DNA from: an uncultured Chlamydiae bacterium | GTDB lineage: Bacteria > Chlamydiota > Chlamydiia > Chlamydiales > SM23-39 | Assembly (NCBI GenBank): GCA_903893545.1 | Contig: CAITMJ010000009.1 | Span: 235,045-299,044, forward strand | Direction of reading: 5' to 3' | Length of the DNA: 64,000 nucleotides | Shown here: one piece after another, positions 48,421 through 57,201 of the stretch | How the letters are laid out: each line of letters begins with the position of its first letter | Numbering within the stretch: the stretch's first letter is position 1 | The notes under the pieces: generated by a model | Databases searched by the model: none | What the model was told of the DNA's origin: nothing | What the model saw: only the letters and a program-made list of their open reading frames with translations | Made by a program: the position numbers and the translations under genes

Positions 48421-49530
48421 ATGCTCGATAAATTATGGGACTTCATCGTCGACTCCTCTTTCGTTTTTTTCGTCCCCCTAATCTGTTCTTATTTTGCACT
48501 CACCTCTAATCTCTTTCTCAACACGTCTTGCGAAGAGGCCACTAGCCTTGAAAAATTAGGCAATGAACTCCTGATCCCCTGCCACTACCTGTTTGTCGGT
48601 CAAACGGCCAAAAAAAATGAAGCTGGAGAATGGATTTTTTCCGATCGTTTCTTCTACATGGATGGGAACTTTACTGCAAAAACCGTCCTCTCTTCTATCG
48701 CAGCAATCCCGAGCTTTCTCCTCGGGGTTTCGGTAAAAACGCTCTCTCTTCTTACGCAAACAGCAAGAGAACACCACCAAAGCATGAAACTTGGCCGCCT
48801 TTCGACGAGAGTCGATTCAAAGGCATCTCTTTACCGCTCCTATGGAATCAATTTGGAAATGGCCAAAGAATGGTTTCTATCAGAAGGACATCAGCGGCGC
48901 CCAGGCGATGAGGCAAATATGTCTGCAGAAAAAGGAGCTCTTGCTGAAATCGCCCGCCTACTCGATGAAGCAAAAATCCCTTGGTGGGTCGACTGCGGGA
49001 CATGCCTTGGCACCTACCGCTATGGAGGGGTCATCCCCTGGGACCAAGATATTGATATCGCGGTCTTCTTGCGCGATTTCGACAATGTATGTCACGCGCT
49101 CAATCAACTAGACCGAGCAAAATACATCGTTCAAGACTGGTCGAGCAGAGAACATCCCAAAAGCTATCTAAAAGTCTACGTTCGAGAAACCCGCACTCTC
49201 ATCGATGTCTACCACTTCAATATTCTACCTGAGACAAGGCAAATCCATTACATTCATTCTCTAGAACACAACGTCTTTTTCCCAACATGGTGGAAACTGC
49301 GCGAAAAGAAGTTCACAGTTCCCGTCTCTTATGACGCCGTCTTCCCTTTAAAAAGAGCGCTCTTTGATGGCATCGAAGTAAACGTTCCAAGAGATGTCGT
49401 AACCTATTTACAACGTTACTACGGAGAGAACCTCTCTCCTTCCAAAGTCTACGATCCCATCACCCAAAAATACGAAAAAGACTTGAATCACCCTTACTGG
49501 AAACAAGTCGCTGGCCCTCTTGGGAATTGA
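48421..49530 (+). CDS. LicD-family phosphotransferase with N-terminal membrane region
   Basis: It encodes 369 aa. Residues 180-215 hold the LicD/Fukutin core PWWVDCGTCLGTYRYGG followed by IPWDQDIDIAVF, with Asp residues (D191, D208, D210, D212) that bind metal and CDP-substrates; the C-terminal part carries the usual EVNVPRDVVTYLQRYYG end. LicD proteins attach phosphocholine or related groups to glycans. Hydrophobic segments (5-28, 88-112) before the core suggest an inner-membrane position. ATG 48421 is used, since the long frame from 48235 overlaps the zinc gene. Its role in envelope glycan decoration is inferred. Confidence 0.82.
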   Translation: MLDKLWDFIVDSSFVFFVPLICSYFALTSNLFLNTSCEEATSLEKLGNELLIPCHYLFVGQTAKKNEAGEWIFSDRFFYMDGNFTAKTVLSSIAAIPSFLLGVSVKTLSLLTQTAREHHQSMKLGRLSTRVDSKASLYRSYGINLEMAKEWFLSEGHQRRPGDEANMSAEKGALAEIARLLDEAKIPWWVDCGTCLGTYRYGGVIPWDQDIDIAVFLRDFDNVCHALNQLDRAKYIVQDWSSREHPKSYLKVYVRETRTLIDVYHFNILPETRQIHYIHSLEHNVFFPTWWKLREKKFTVPVSYDAVFPLKRALFDGIEVNVPRDVVTYLQRYYGENLSPSKVYDPITQKYEKDLNHPYWKQVAGPLGN

Positions 49531-49584
49531 CAAAGACTCTTAAGATGCGTTATCCTCTTGCCCCTTTTAAAAGGAACAAATCTT

Positions 49585-49821
49585 ATGAATACAATCTCTC
49601 GTTTAACTGGAGCTCTCAAAACTCCCCTTCTTCAAAATCTCTCGACACCCAAGCGATTTGTACAAAGCCACTTGTTTTCAAGCACTCCTGAACATGAACT
49701 GCAAAGTCTCAAAGATCGCATCACTCGATTAGAGACGAGAGTGAATAGGCCTGTAAAAGTTCTAGCAACGATTGCAAGCATCTTTCTCGGAGCGCTGGCT
49801 CTCACCGATATAGATTGCTAA
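49585..49821 (+). CDS. Small helical protein with C-terminal membrane segment
   Basis: Not recognised. It encodes 78 aa: a basic N-terminus, a coiled-coil segment (about 36-52, EHELQSLKDRITRLETRV) and a C-terminal hydrophobic helix (about 57-73). Tail-anchored coiled-coil proteins of this size occur as accessory or effector-like factors. GGA precedes ATG 49585, which decides against the frame at 49558. The stop codon is inside the bidirectional hairpin described next. Confidence 0.55.
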   Translation: MNTISRLTGALKTPLLQNLSTPKRFVQSHLFSSTPEHELQSLKDRITRLETRVNRPVKVLATIASIFLGALALTDIDC

Positions 49822-49859
49822 ATCAAAAAATGCGTCATCCTGTTCTTTTTTGATTTAGC
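49817..49859. terminator. Bidirectional intrinsic terminator between convergent genes
   Basis: GCTAAATCAAAAAA (49817-49830) and TTTTTTGATTTAGC (49846-49859) form a perfect 14-bp stem around a 15-base loop. Because the inner half of each arm is A/T-only, each strand shows a stem followed by T-rich sequence, giving termination from both sides. It overlaps the stop of the 78-aa gene and lies just before the cydB stop (49863). Confidence 0.72.
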
Positions 49860-49862
49860 GCG

Positions 49863-50885
49863 TTAATAGCTGTGCTTGTCGACTCTGACTTTGCCTCGGA
49901 AGGTTCGATAAAGCCAATAGCCGTAGGCAAAAACAAGCGGCAGGCCGATGGCTACAATGATGAGTAGGTTCGTTAACGTAGCGTGAGAGGAAGCGGTATT
50001 GTAAATCGTCAGGCTATTGGTCTCTGGGGAAATGGTGGAGGAGACGAGCACTGGAAAGGTTCCTAGTGCATAGAGCGAAAGAAGCAGCGCGATGCTGACG
50101 CAAGACGAGACAAAAGCCCAGCCGTCGCGGCCCCGCTTGACCTGGTAGGGCACGTTGAAGATCGCAATGAACGCGAAGAGTGGAAATGCGATCAGATAGG
50201 GATTTTTCTCTAAGAAAACGATCATGCTGGGCTTGGCGTAAAGGGTAGCTATTGTCGTTACCAGATAAAAAGCGATAAAGACGCCAATCGCAGGCAAAAT
50301 CCATTTCTTGATGATTGCATGCGCATCACCTTCTGTCTTCATAGCGAGGTAAATCGTCCCATGCATAGCAAAAAGGGAGATGGAGGTAATCCCGACCAAA
50401 ATAGAATAAGGTCTAAAAAAGTCTCCGAATGTGCCGATAAAATTTTGGTTGGCATCGAGCGGGATCCCTTCGATGAGATTGCCTAAGAAAAGGCCGAAAA
50501 GAAATCCGACGAGAATCGAAGCGATCGAAAAGACACAATCCCAAAGAGAGCGCCAAATTTTTGACTCATGCTTGCTCCGGAACTCAATGGCTACAGCGCG
50601 AAAAATAAGGCCTGAGAGCAAAAGCATTATGGGTGTATAGAAACCGGAAAATACCGTTGCGTATACGCCCGGAAAGCCAGCAAACATCCCCCCAACGACG
50701 ATGACGATCCACACTTCATTGCCATCCCACACTGGACCGATGGAATTTAGCATGATTCTTCTCTGCGCATCGGTTCTGGCAAAGAGATGAAACGCTCCAA
50801 CGCCAAGATCAAACCCATCTAAAATCACATAAAAAAGAAGAGCGGTCGCAATGATCAGATACCAAGCTGTTTCTAAATCGATCAT
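49863..50885 (-). CDS. cydB: Cytochrome bd oxidase subunit II
   Basis: It encodes 340 aa with eight hydrophobic segments. CydB marks are VILDGFDLGVGAFHLF near the N-terminus, PVWDGNEVWIVIVVGG and the FSGFYTPIMLLL block. It is the smaller core subunit of the quinol oxidase, which reduces oxygen to water with high affinity and holds no haem of its own in most enzymes. It overlaps cydA by four bases. Together they supply microaerobic respiration fitting an intracellular niche. Confidence 0.95.
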   Translation of the reverse strand: MIDLETAWYLIIATALLFYVILDGFDLGVGAFHLFARTDAQRRIMLNSIGPVWDGNEVWIVIVVGGMFAGFPGVYATVFSGFYTPIMLLLSGLIFRAVAIEFRSKHESKIWRSLWDCVFSIASILVGFLFGLFLGNLIEGIPLDANQNFIGTFGDFFRPYSILVGITSISLFAMHGTIYLAMKTEGDAHAIIKKWILPAIGVFIAFYLVTTIATLYAKPSMIVFLEKNPYLIAFPLFAFIAIFNVPYQVKRGRDGWAFVSSCVSIALLLSLYALGTFPVLVSSTISPETNSLTIYNTASSHATLTNLLIIVAIGLPLVFAYGYWLYRTFRGKVRVDKHSY

Positions 50886-52243
50886 GGTGCCTTTAGGGGA
50901 TTGCGATACAGAGAGTCATCTAGCGTTGCCGCTTCAGGCCCAGCTTTGATCTTCCGGTCGAGCAAGAAAATGAAGAGAAAGAAGAGAAGGATGTAAACAA
51001 CGATAAACATTGTGATCGATCCGACAACCTGCCCCGCCCCAACGGAGGGCGAGACCCCAGCGGAGGTGCGCAGTAGCTTCCAGACAATCCAAGGCTGCCG
51101 ACCGGCTTCTGTAGAAATCCATCCACACTGCTGCGCAATATGGGGGAAAATCACAGAAGAGACCATGACCCGAAGGATCCCTTTCTTTTGCTCGAGTTTC
51201 CCTTTTCTCCAGTAAATAATCCCAAATACGACAGTCAGAAACATCGCCAGCCACATCAGGACCATGAGATGATAGGTTTGAAAGACAAAGGGAACATTTG
51301 GCCATTCATCGCGCGGGATCTGATCGAGTCCTGTGACAGGAGTTTTAGGGTTGAAATAGGTCAAAAAACTAAGGCCTCCAGGGATGCTAATCGAGTGCAC
51401 TTTTTGTTCCTTAGCATCGACCCAGCCAATGATGGAAATGGGAGAGTACTCTTGGGTCGTATACGCCCCTTCAAAAGCAGCGAGCTTTCCAGGTTGATAT
51501 TTGGAGATCAGTTTTGCGCTAGAGTCTCCTGAAACAAGCTGCAAAAGACATCCGATGAGCGCAGTGATAAGCCCTATCTTCATCATAGAATGGGCTGCGC
51601 GTTGATGTTTTTGCTTCAATAGGTAGTAGGCTGCCACGCTGAGGACAAAAAAAGATCCCGTCAACCAGCAAGCGAGGATCACATGGGTCAACCGATCGAC
51701 AGTCGATGGATTGAACACCATTTCCCAAAAATTGGTCACTACAGCGCGAGGGCCTGTCGGAGAATCTTCAATGATCGAGCCCGCAGGCGTCTGCATCCAT
51801 GAGTTTGCGACAATGATCCACACCGCGCTAAAATGCGCGCCAAGAGTCATGCAAATAGTCGAAAAATAGTGAAATTTTGGCCCCACTCGATCCCAGCCAA
51901 AGAGAACAATCCCAAGAAACCCAGACTCCAAGAAAAACGCAAAGATCCCCTCTGCAGCCAAAGCGCTTCCAAAGACATCGCCCACAAATCTCGAATAGGC
52001 TGCCCAATTGGTTCCAAAACCAAATGCTTGCACAAGACCTGTTGCAACACCTAACGCAAACGTTAAAGCGAAGATCTTGATCCAGAAAAGGGTCATCTCT
52101 TTATATTTGATATCTTTTGTCTTGAGATACATCCCTTCCATAATCACAAGCATCAGACCAAGCCCGATGCTGATCGGAGGATAGATATAGTGAAAACAAC
52201 TCGTGATCGCAAATTGAATTCGGGAAAGAGTCACAACATCCAT
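50882..52243 (-). CDS. cydA: Cytochrome bd oxidase subunit I
   Basis: It encodes 453 aa with nine hydrophobic segments. The N-terminal [21 protein letters not shown] bears the high-spin haem ligand His (about H18). [16 protein letters not shown] and [15 protein letters not shown] (the GRQPW motif) are diagnostic. The Q-loop is the short type. It oxidises quinol and binds three haems. CydA starts about 77 bases from the divergent dacA and heads the cydAB operon. Confidence 0.95.
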   Translation of the reverse strand: MDVVTLSRIQFAITSCFHYIYPPISIGLGLMLVIMEGMYLKTKDIKYKEMTLFWIKIFALTFALGVATGLVQAFGFGTNWAAYSRFVGDVFGSALAAEGIFAFFLESGFLGIVLFGWDRVGPKFHYFSTICMTLGAHFSAVWIIVANSWMQTPAGSIIEDSPTGPRAVVTNFWEMVFNPSTVDRLTHVILACWLTGSFFVLSVAAYYLLKQKHQRAAHSMMKIGLITALIGCLLQLVSGDSSAKLISKYQPGKLAAFEGAYTTQEYSPISIIGWVDAKEQKVHSISIPGGLSFLTYFNPKTPVTGLDQIPRDEWPNVPFVFQTYHLMVLMWLAMFLTVVFGIIYWRKGKLEQKKGILRVMVSSVIFPHIAQQCGWISTEAGRQPWIVWKLLRTSAGVSPSVGAGQVVGSITMFIVVYILLFFLFIFLLDRKIKAGPEAATLDDSLYRNPLKAP

Positions 52244-52319
52244 GCTCTTTTTTTGAACCTCTACTTCTTAAAAGTCAAACAGTTTGCAATGATCGATAGC
52301 GAGATGGTATATTTCGCTT

Positions 52320-53120
52320 ATGATGACTTTCTTTCACACTGTCATACCCTTCATGGAGATCATGACCCTTGCGGTGATGGTCAACTACCTTCTGTCGTTC
52401 TTTTGGAATACAAAGTCGATGGATTTGGTGCTGGGTTTTTTCGCGTTTCTTCTGATTTTGGCGATTTCGAGCTGGCTCAATCTCCCCGTCTTGCACAAAA
52501 TCCTCATCCTCATTGGAAACGTCGCCGCCATTGCCGTCATCGTCATTTTCCAGCCAGAATTGAGGATGGCTCTTTCTAAACTGAGCTTAAAGAGCCGACG
52601 TTACCGAGAAGTGACCGAATTTGACAAGCTTCTAGATCAACTGGCCAATTCGATTTACCGGATGTCAGAAAAGCGAATTGGAGCGTTAGTCGCCTTAGAA
52701 AACGAAGATTCTCTCGATGAGTACGCGCAAAAAGCAGTCCTTGTCAACGGAGAGTTTTCCCCGGAGCTCTTAGAGACGATCTTTTCAACCAATACGCCTC
52801 TTCACGACGGCGCTGTTATTTTACGCGATAAAACGATTCTGGCTGCGGCCGTAATTTTGCCTCTGGCCGAAGACCCTTCGCAATTGGCAAAATCGATGGG
52901 AACGCGCCACCGCGCAGGACTTGGCCTTAGCCACATCACCGACGCGCTGGTCATCGTCGTCTCAGAAGAGAGCGGCAAAGTTTCTATCGCAAGAGAAGGC
53001 ATTATGACTCGCGGGGTAAAAGTAGACCGCTTCAAGGGAATTATCCGCAGCATCTTCAATCCCCCAAGCCGCGCCAAGACGACGAGCAAATTCAACCTCA
53101 TCGAATGGCTAAAAGCTTAA
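52320..53120 (+). CDS. dacA: Diadenylate cyclase DacA/CdaA
   Basis: It encodes 266 aa: three N-terminal membrane helices (about 10-30, 33-52, 58-78) and a DAC domain with the catalytic motifs D163-G-A165 in PLHDGAVI and GTRHRAGLG (R196-H-R198). It makes cyclic di-AMP from two ATP. In Chlamydia, c-di-AMP reaches the host cytosol and triggers STING. The partner gene with YbbR domains lies downstream, as in Gram-positive cdaA-cdaR-glmM operons, but no glmM follows here. A short zinc-ribbon gene on the other strand intervenes. Confidence 0.95.
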   Translation: MMTFFHTVIPFMEIMTLAVMVNYLLSFFWNTKSMDLVLGFFAFLLILAISSWLNLPVLHKILILIGNVAAIAVIVIFQPELRMALSKLSLKSRRYREVTEFDKLLDQLANSIYRMSEKRIGALVALENEDSLDEYAQKAVLVNGEFSPELLETIFSTNTPLHDGAVILRDKTILAAAVILPLAEDPSQLAKSMGTRHRAGLGLSHITDALVIVVSEESGKVSIAREGIMTRGVKVDRFKGIIRSIFNPPSRAKTTSKFNLIEWLKA

Positions 53121-53121
53121 G

Positions 53122-53298
53122 TCACTTTTTAGGGCGCTTGTAAGCCTCTCCGCACCGGATACAATAGTGTCCTTCTGCTGGGTTTCGACAACGAGGGCAC
53201 ATCCACTCATTTTCCGTCCTTTTTTCGAAGGAAATGGGGAGGTGTTCCCAATTGTCTACCACACCGACCAAGGCACTTAAATAAAGCATCAATAACAT
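53122..53298 (-). CDS. Small zinc-ribbon protein (58 aa)
   Basis: A minus-strand frame of 58 aa in the dacA-ybbR gap. GAGGA lies 5 bases before the ATG. The second half reads WMCPRCRNPAEGHYCIRCGE, two CxxC knuckles 12 residues apart that form a classic zinc ribbon, then a basic tail ending in Lys. The first 15 residues are hydrophobic (MLLMLYLSALVGVV), so it may be membrane-tethered. It converges with dacA and is divergent from ybbR. The coding pattern and ribosome-binding site make it a likely genuine gene missed by size cut-offs. Confidence 0.68.
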   Translation of the reverse strand: MLLMLYLSALVGVVDNWEHLPISFEKRTENEWMCPRCRNPAEGHYCIRCGEAYKRPKK

Positions 53299-53373
53299 AA
53301 ATCCTCACGAGTGAGGGTAAGATTTCAAGCTTCTATTGTCAAGCTTTTCGATCGATGGTATACTCCCAAATAT

Positions 53374-54666
53374 ATGAGATCACTGATCATCCGTTTAGTG
53401 TTAGAAAACTGGCAGCGCAAGCTCGTATCGCTTATCTTAGCGATGGTCATTTGGATCTTTGTCAGCTACTCGATGACTGTGACAAAAACAGTCCAAAACG
53501 TCCCCGTCCGAGTAGTCAACCTTCCCCCTCAAAAGACGATCGAAGGGATGCAGGTCAATGGCATTTTAAATAAGCGAATTCCCCTGACATTGACGGGAAA
53601 TAAAGCAGCGCTGACCGATCTTTCGATGAAAGATCTCGAGGTAGTGATCGATGCTACGTCGAAATCGGATGAGTGGATTGCTGTTATCGATAAAAAAAAT
53701 CTCGTCAGCTTAAATCCAGATCTTAATCTTTCGAAGGTCGTTTCAAAAGTTGTTCCCTTTGAGATGATCGTCCGAGAGAGCAAATTGGTCTCAGAAAAAA
53801 TCCCCGTCCTCGTCACACAGCCAATCGGCGAAGCGCCCAAAGGCTACCAATTTTTAGACGCATGGCCCTATCATCTGACGCTCACCGTAAACGGCCCTGA
53901 AGAATCGGTCAAACGGATGAAAGCCAGAGGGCTTAAGCTCACCTTCAACCTCAATGACATCTCGCGTGCAGAACTCGACGCCCTCATCCCAACGAAAAAA
54001 AATGGAAGCACCGATGAAGTGAGTTTTTTTGTGCCGACTTCTTGGAAAAAAATTCTCCTCCCTCAGCTCTCCGATACGCCGATCGAAATCAACGACCCGC
54101 AAGCAAAGCTCCTTCGCCTCGATTTTTCGCGCCAGGATATGATCCCGCTTGGAGTCCCCTTGCCTGTGATTGTGTTTTTCCCGCCGAAATATAGCAACAC
54201 GCTCAACCCTGAAACATATTCGCTCGCGACCAATGAATTCATCATCAAGAAAAACGGGATCAAAATGATCTCGACGCCGCTCTATGCGCAGGGAGTCAGC
54301 CGCCTCTTTCTTGAAACCGTCAAAGACATGATCCAAATCGTCATCATCGCAGTGCCAAAATCAGAACGGGAAACGCTTCTTTGGAGCGCCCAGCTCATGT
54401 ACCCGCATGAACTCGAAGATCGTTACGTCGCAAAAGTGATGTCCGAGTCCAACGATGAGGCGGGCAACGTGCAGCCCCACTTAAGAGAAGATTATCTCCG
54501 CAATCGATTCCGCAGCTACATGAACCGATTTAGACTCTACACTCCAAATGGCAAAAAGCTCTCTTTAAAGATCGAACTTCAGGCCAATGCCATCTCCGTT
54601 TCTCCCGTCAACCTAACCGTTGAAAAAGTCCAAGAAGTGGCAAAATCGACCACTCCCCCACCATGA
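53374..54666 (+). CDS. ybbR: YbbR-domain protein (CdaR-like regulator of diadenylate cyclase)
   Basis: It encodes 430 aa with one N-terminal membrane helix (about 16-33, LVSLILAMVIWIFVSY, after the ENWQRK motif) and about three to four YbbR domains in the extracytoplasmic part, seen as repeating V-P-V-x-x and strand blocks near 45-110, 120-200 and 210-290. CdaR proteins modulate CdaA by binding it in the membrane. It starts at ATG 53374; the longer frame from 53311 overlaps the opposite zinc-ribbon start region. The stop overlaps the glycosyltransferase ATG by four bases. Confidence 0.85.
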   Translation: MRSLIIRLVLENWQRKLVSLILAMVIWIFVSYSMTVTKTVQNVPVRVVNLPPQKTIEGMQVNGILNKRIPLTLTGNKAALTDLSMKDLEVVIDATSKSDEWIAVIDKKNLVSLNPDLNLSKVVSKVVPFEMIVRESKLVSEKIPVLVTQPIGEAPKGYQFLDAWPYHLTLTVNGPEESVKRMKARGLKLTFNLNDISRAELDALIPTKKNGSTDEVSFFVPTSWKKILLPQLSDTPIEINDPQAKLLRLDFSRQDMIPLGVPLPVIVFFPPKYSNTLNPETYSLATNEFIIKKNGIKMISTPLYAQGVSRLFLETVKDMIQIVIIAVPKSERETLLWSAQLMYPHELEDRYVAKVMSESNDEAGNVQPHLREDYLRNRFRSYMNRFRLYTPNGKKLSLKIELQANAISVSPVNLTVEKVQEVAKSTTPPP

Positions 54667-55793
54667 CCCAGCATGTAGTTCTCCTAAAAACGCAGGTAAA
54701 AAGCAAAGGCGGACTCGAAAAAGTCGCCTCTCGCATTGCCACCGCTTTTCTTGAACAAGGGGCCCATGTTAGCGTTCTTACGACCGGTTTAGAGAGCGGA
54801 TCTGTAACCCAAGGGATTTCAGTTCACACCACAAAAGTCACCCATTGGCCCGCCTTTCTCCGCATGGAGCAGTTCGACCGATTTGTGAACACTTGGTTAC
54901 AAAATAATCCAGCAGATCTCGTCTTTGGAATGGATCGCAATCGCTTTCAAACACATGTTCGCGCAGGCAATGGCGTTCACGACGCCTACCTTAAAAGCCG
55001 CATTCTTACCGAAGGAAAATGGAAGTACTACACCTGCCTTCTAAACCCCATGCATAGAAAAATTCTCCAACTAGAAAAAAAAGCCTTTGAAAACCCTTTC
55101 TTAAAAAAGCTCTTCACAAACTCTCATATGGTCAAACAGCAGATCCTCGAGAGGTTTTCAACCGACCCTTCAAAAATCCATGTCATTCACAATGGGGTCG
55201 AATGGAGAGAAATGGAGGCCGATTTTAACGCATGGCCCGAAAAAAAACTCTCGATGCTTGAAGAGCACTCTCTTCCCAAGGATATGTTCCATCTTCTTTT
55301 CATTGGAAACGGCTATTTGCGGAAAGGTCTTTTACAGCTTTTGCAAGGACTTGCACTCCATCCAAACGTGCACCTCTCTGTCATCGGCAAAGAAAATCGC
55401 CTTGGCCTTTATCAAGCTGCAGCTCGTAAGCTTGGCCTAGAAAAAAGAGTCCGTTTCTTTGGGCCTCAAAAAGATATACGCCCCTTTTACCAATTTGCCG
55501 ATGCTCTAGCGATCCCCTCGTTTTACGATCCTTTTGCCAACGTCACCGTCGAGGCGATTGCAATGGGTCTTTTCGTCATCTCCTCGAAATTTAACGGCGG
55601 CTCAGAAATCCTCACTAAAGAAAGCGGCCTTGTCATCGATGAGCTTCAATCCCCTGATTCAGTTGCCGCGGCCATTCGAGAAGCCATCCAACATCCAAAA
55701 ACGCTACAAAGCGCCCAAAAACGGCGCCTTTGCGTAGAGCGCCTCGATTTTTCTCATCAAATGAAGACTCTCATTGAGGCGTGCCATCAATAA
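54663..55793 (+). CDS. Glycosyltransferase family 4 (GT-B, LPS-core type)
   Basis: It encodes 376 aa. GT4 marks are the N-terminal KSKGGLEKVASRIATAFLEQG (WaaG-like loop), IHVIHNGVEW, FIGNGYLRKGLLQLLQGL, and the C-terminal nucleotide-sugar motif region PSFYDPFANVTVEAIAMGL with E-x7-E spacing. It transfers a sugar from an activated donor onto a lipid or glycan; LPS core synthesis is inferred from the acyltransferase gene next to it. The start overlaps ybbR by four bases and the 3' end overlaps the acyltransferase by 20 bases. Confidence 0.88.
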   Translation: MTQHVVLLKTQVKSKGGLEKVASRIATAFLEQGAHVSVLTTGLESGSVTQGISVHTTKVTHWPAFLRMEQFDRFVNTWLQNNPADLVFGMDRNRFQTHVRAGNGVHDAYLKSRILTEGKWKYYTCLLNPMHRKILQLEKKAFENPFLKKLFTNSHMVKQQILERFSTDPSKIHVIHNGVEWREMEADFNAWPEKKLSMLEEHSLPKDMFHLLFIGNGYLRKGLLQLLQGLALHPNVHLSVIGKENRLGLYQAAARKLGLEKRVRFFGPQKDIRPFYQFADALAIPSFYDPFANVTVEAIAMGLFVISSKFNGGSEILTKESGLVIDELQSPDSVAAAIREAIQHPKTLQSAQKRRLCVERLDFSHQMKTLIEACHQ

Positions 55794-57099
55794 AGAAGCT
55801 CTTTTTTACTACTTTATCCGGACCCTGACCCTCCCTTTTCAATGGATGCCTTATTCATGGATTCGGGCTGTGGGGCGGGGCATAGGCTTTCTCGGCTTCT
55901 ATTGTCTCCGCGAATACCGCAAATGCGCTCTTAGCAATCTTGCACTAGCTAGCACCCTTGCCTTCGATCTAAAAAAGATCAAAAGCACGGCGATCCAATC
56001 CTTTCAAAATCTTGCGATCAACTGCCTTGAGTATCCAAAACTTGCCCGTGAAAAAAACATCGGAGAAGTGATCCGATGTGAAAACCCAGAAGCGGCCAAT
56101 GAGCTCTATGCAAAAGGGCACGGGATTGTCTTCTTTTGCGCACATCAAGCCAACTGGGAAGTGCTTTTCCTCGACGGAACGACACGAATGAAAGGGGTCG
56201 CCATTGGAAAATCGATCAAAAACAAGAAACTCTACCAGTGGATCCTCTCAATTCGGCAGCGTTATGGAGGGACCATCATCGCTCCTAGAAATGCTGTGCG
56301 CGAAGGATTTCGAGCTCTAAAAAAAGGGGCTTTTCTTGGCATCGTCGGCGATCAAGGGATGCCCGATAGCGGCTACTCCTCTTCTTTTCTTGGACGCCGC
56401 GCCTGGACCTCGACTGCGCCCGCTCTTCTTGCCTATCGCACTAACAGTCCCATTATCTTCGCAGAGACCCGGCGTGTGAAGGGAGGCTATCGCATCCGCT
56501 ACTCCGACCCCATCTGGCCCGATCCATCTCTCCCAATGGAACAAGAAGTGCCTAGGATGATGGATAAAACCCTCTCTCTTCTTCAAGAGAGCATCAAAGG
56601 CGCTCCCGGTGAATGGCTCTGGCAACACAACCGCTGGAAACAACAAACCCCGCAAAACATCTATAAGCCGTTTCGCCACGATTGCATCTGCATTATCCTC
56701 CCCCAAGAAAAAAAACTTTTCCCTCACTTACCCACTTTGAAAAAAATCTACGAAGTCAATTTTCTGATTCTCATCGCACCTGAAGAGCATCGAGGATCTA
56801 TCCCTATTGAAGCGAACGAGACGATCTACTACCGCACTCTCTCTGAACTCCTCCGAAACGACTACCGCTTCAAACTCGTCTTCAACTTCACCGATTATAA
56901 ACCCATTCACGCCCATTACAGAGCGCTAAGCGCCTTTGATGTGCTCGACCTTCCAAAGCTACAAAAGCTCGCAAAACCCCATTTGCCAGAAGCTCTACAA
57001 AATAACCCCTCTGAAATCTTTAAAAAAGCCCTCTGCCGTCCAGGATATCAAGAACCTACCCTAACAAAAAGTTTCGATCAATTTTCCGGGTTCTTTTGA
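55774..57099 (+). CDS. LpxL/HtrB-family lysophospholipid or lipid A acyltransferase
   Basis: It encodes 441 aa. A membrane-anchored N-terminus (about 8-45) precedes the HX4E catalytic motif in FCAHQANWEVLFL (His at about 124, Glu at about 129), then GDQGMPDSG and the APALLAYRTNSPIIF block of the LpxL family. These enzymes add secondary acyl chains to Kdo2-lipid A. About 130 C-terminal residues exceed the usual E. coli size of roughly 306, making a possible second domain. The first codon is TTG 55774; no good ATG exists before the motif, so this start is likely though non-standard. Confidence 0.85.
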   Translation: MRRAINKEALFYYFIRTLTLPFQWMPYSWIRAVGRGIGFLGFYCLREYRKCALSNLALASTLAFDLKKIKSTAIQSFQNLAINCLEYPKLAREKNIGEVIRCENPEAANELYAKGHGIVFFCAHQANWEVLFLDGTTRMKGVAIGKSIKNKKLYQWILSIRQRYGGTIIAPRNAVREGFRALKKGAFLGIVGDQGMPDSGYSSSFLGRRAWTSTAPALLAYRTNSPIIFAETRRVKGGYRIRYSDPIWPDPSLPMEQEVPRMMDKTLSLLQESIKGAPGEWLWQHNRWKQQTPQNIYKPFRHDCICIILPQEKKLFPHLPTLKKIYEVNFLILIAPEEHRGSIPIEANETIYYRTLSELLRNDYRFKLVFNFTDYKPIHAHYRALSAFDVLDLPKLQKLAKPHLPEALQNNPSEIFKKALCRPGYQEPTLTKSFDQFSGFF

Positions 57100-57104
57100 G
57101 CCGC

Positions 57105-57169
57105 TTTTCGATTTAAATTTTGGGGGTTATATGCGATAATAATATTACCCCCAAAATTTAAATCGAAAA
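57105..57169. repeat. 23-bp perfect inverted repeat (large hairpin)
   Basis: Arms of 23 bases are perfectly complementary: 57105-57127 (TTTTCGATTTAAATTTTGGG plus GGT) and 57147-57169, around a 19-base loop. It lies between the acyltransferase and rsmE, both on the plus strand. No T-run follows the right arm, so it is not a normal terminator. A palindrome this long and perfect in an intergenic space suggests a repeat-family member, an mRNA stability element, or a recognition site. Confidence 0.85.
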
Positions 57170-57201
57170 TCGATGAAAAATTTTATTAGGATAGGTTCCA
57201 A

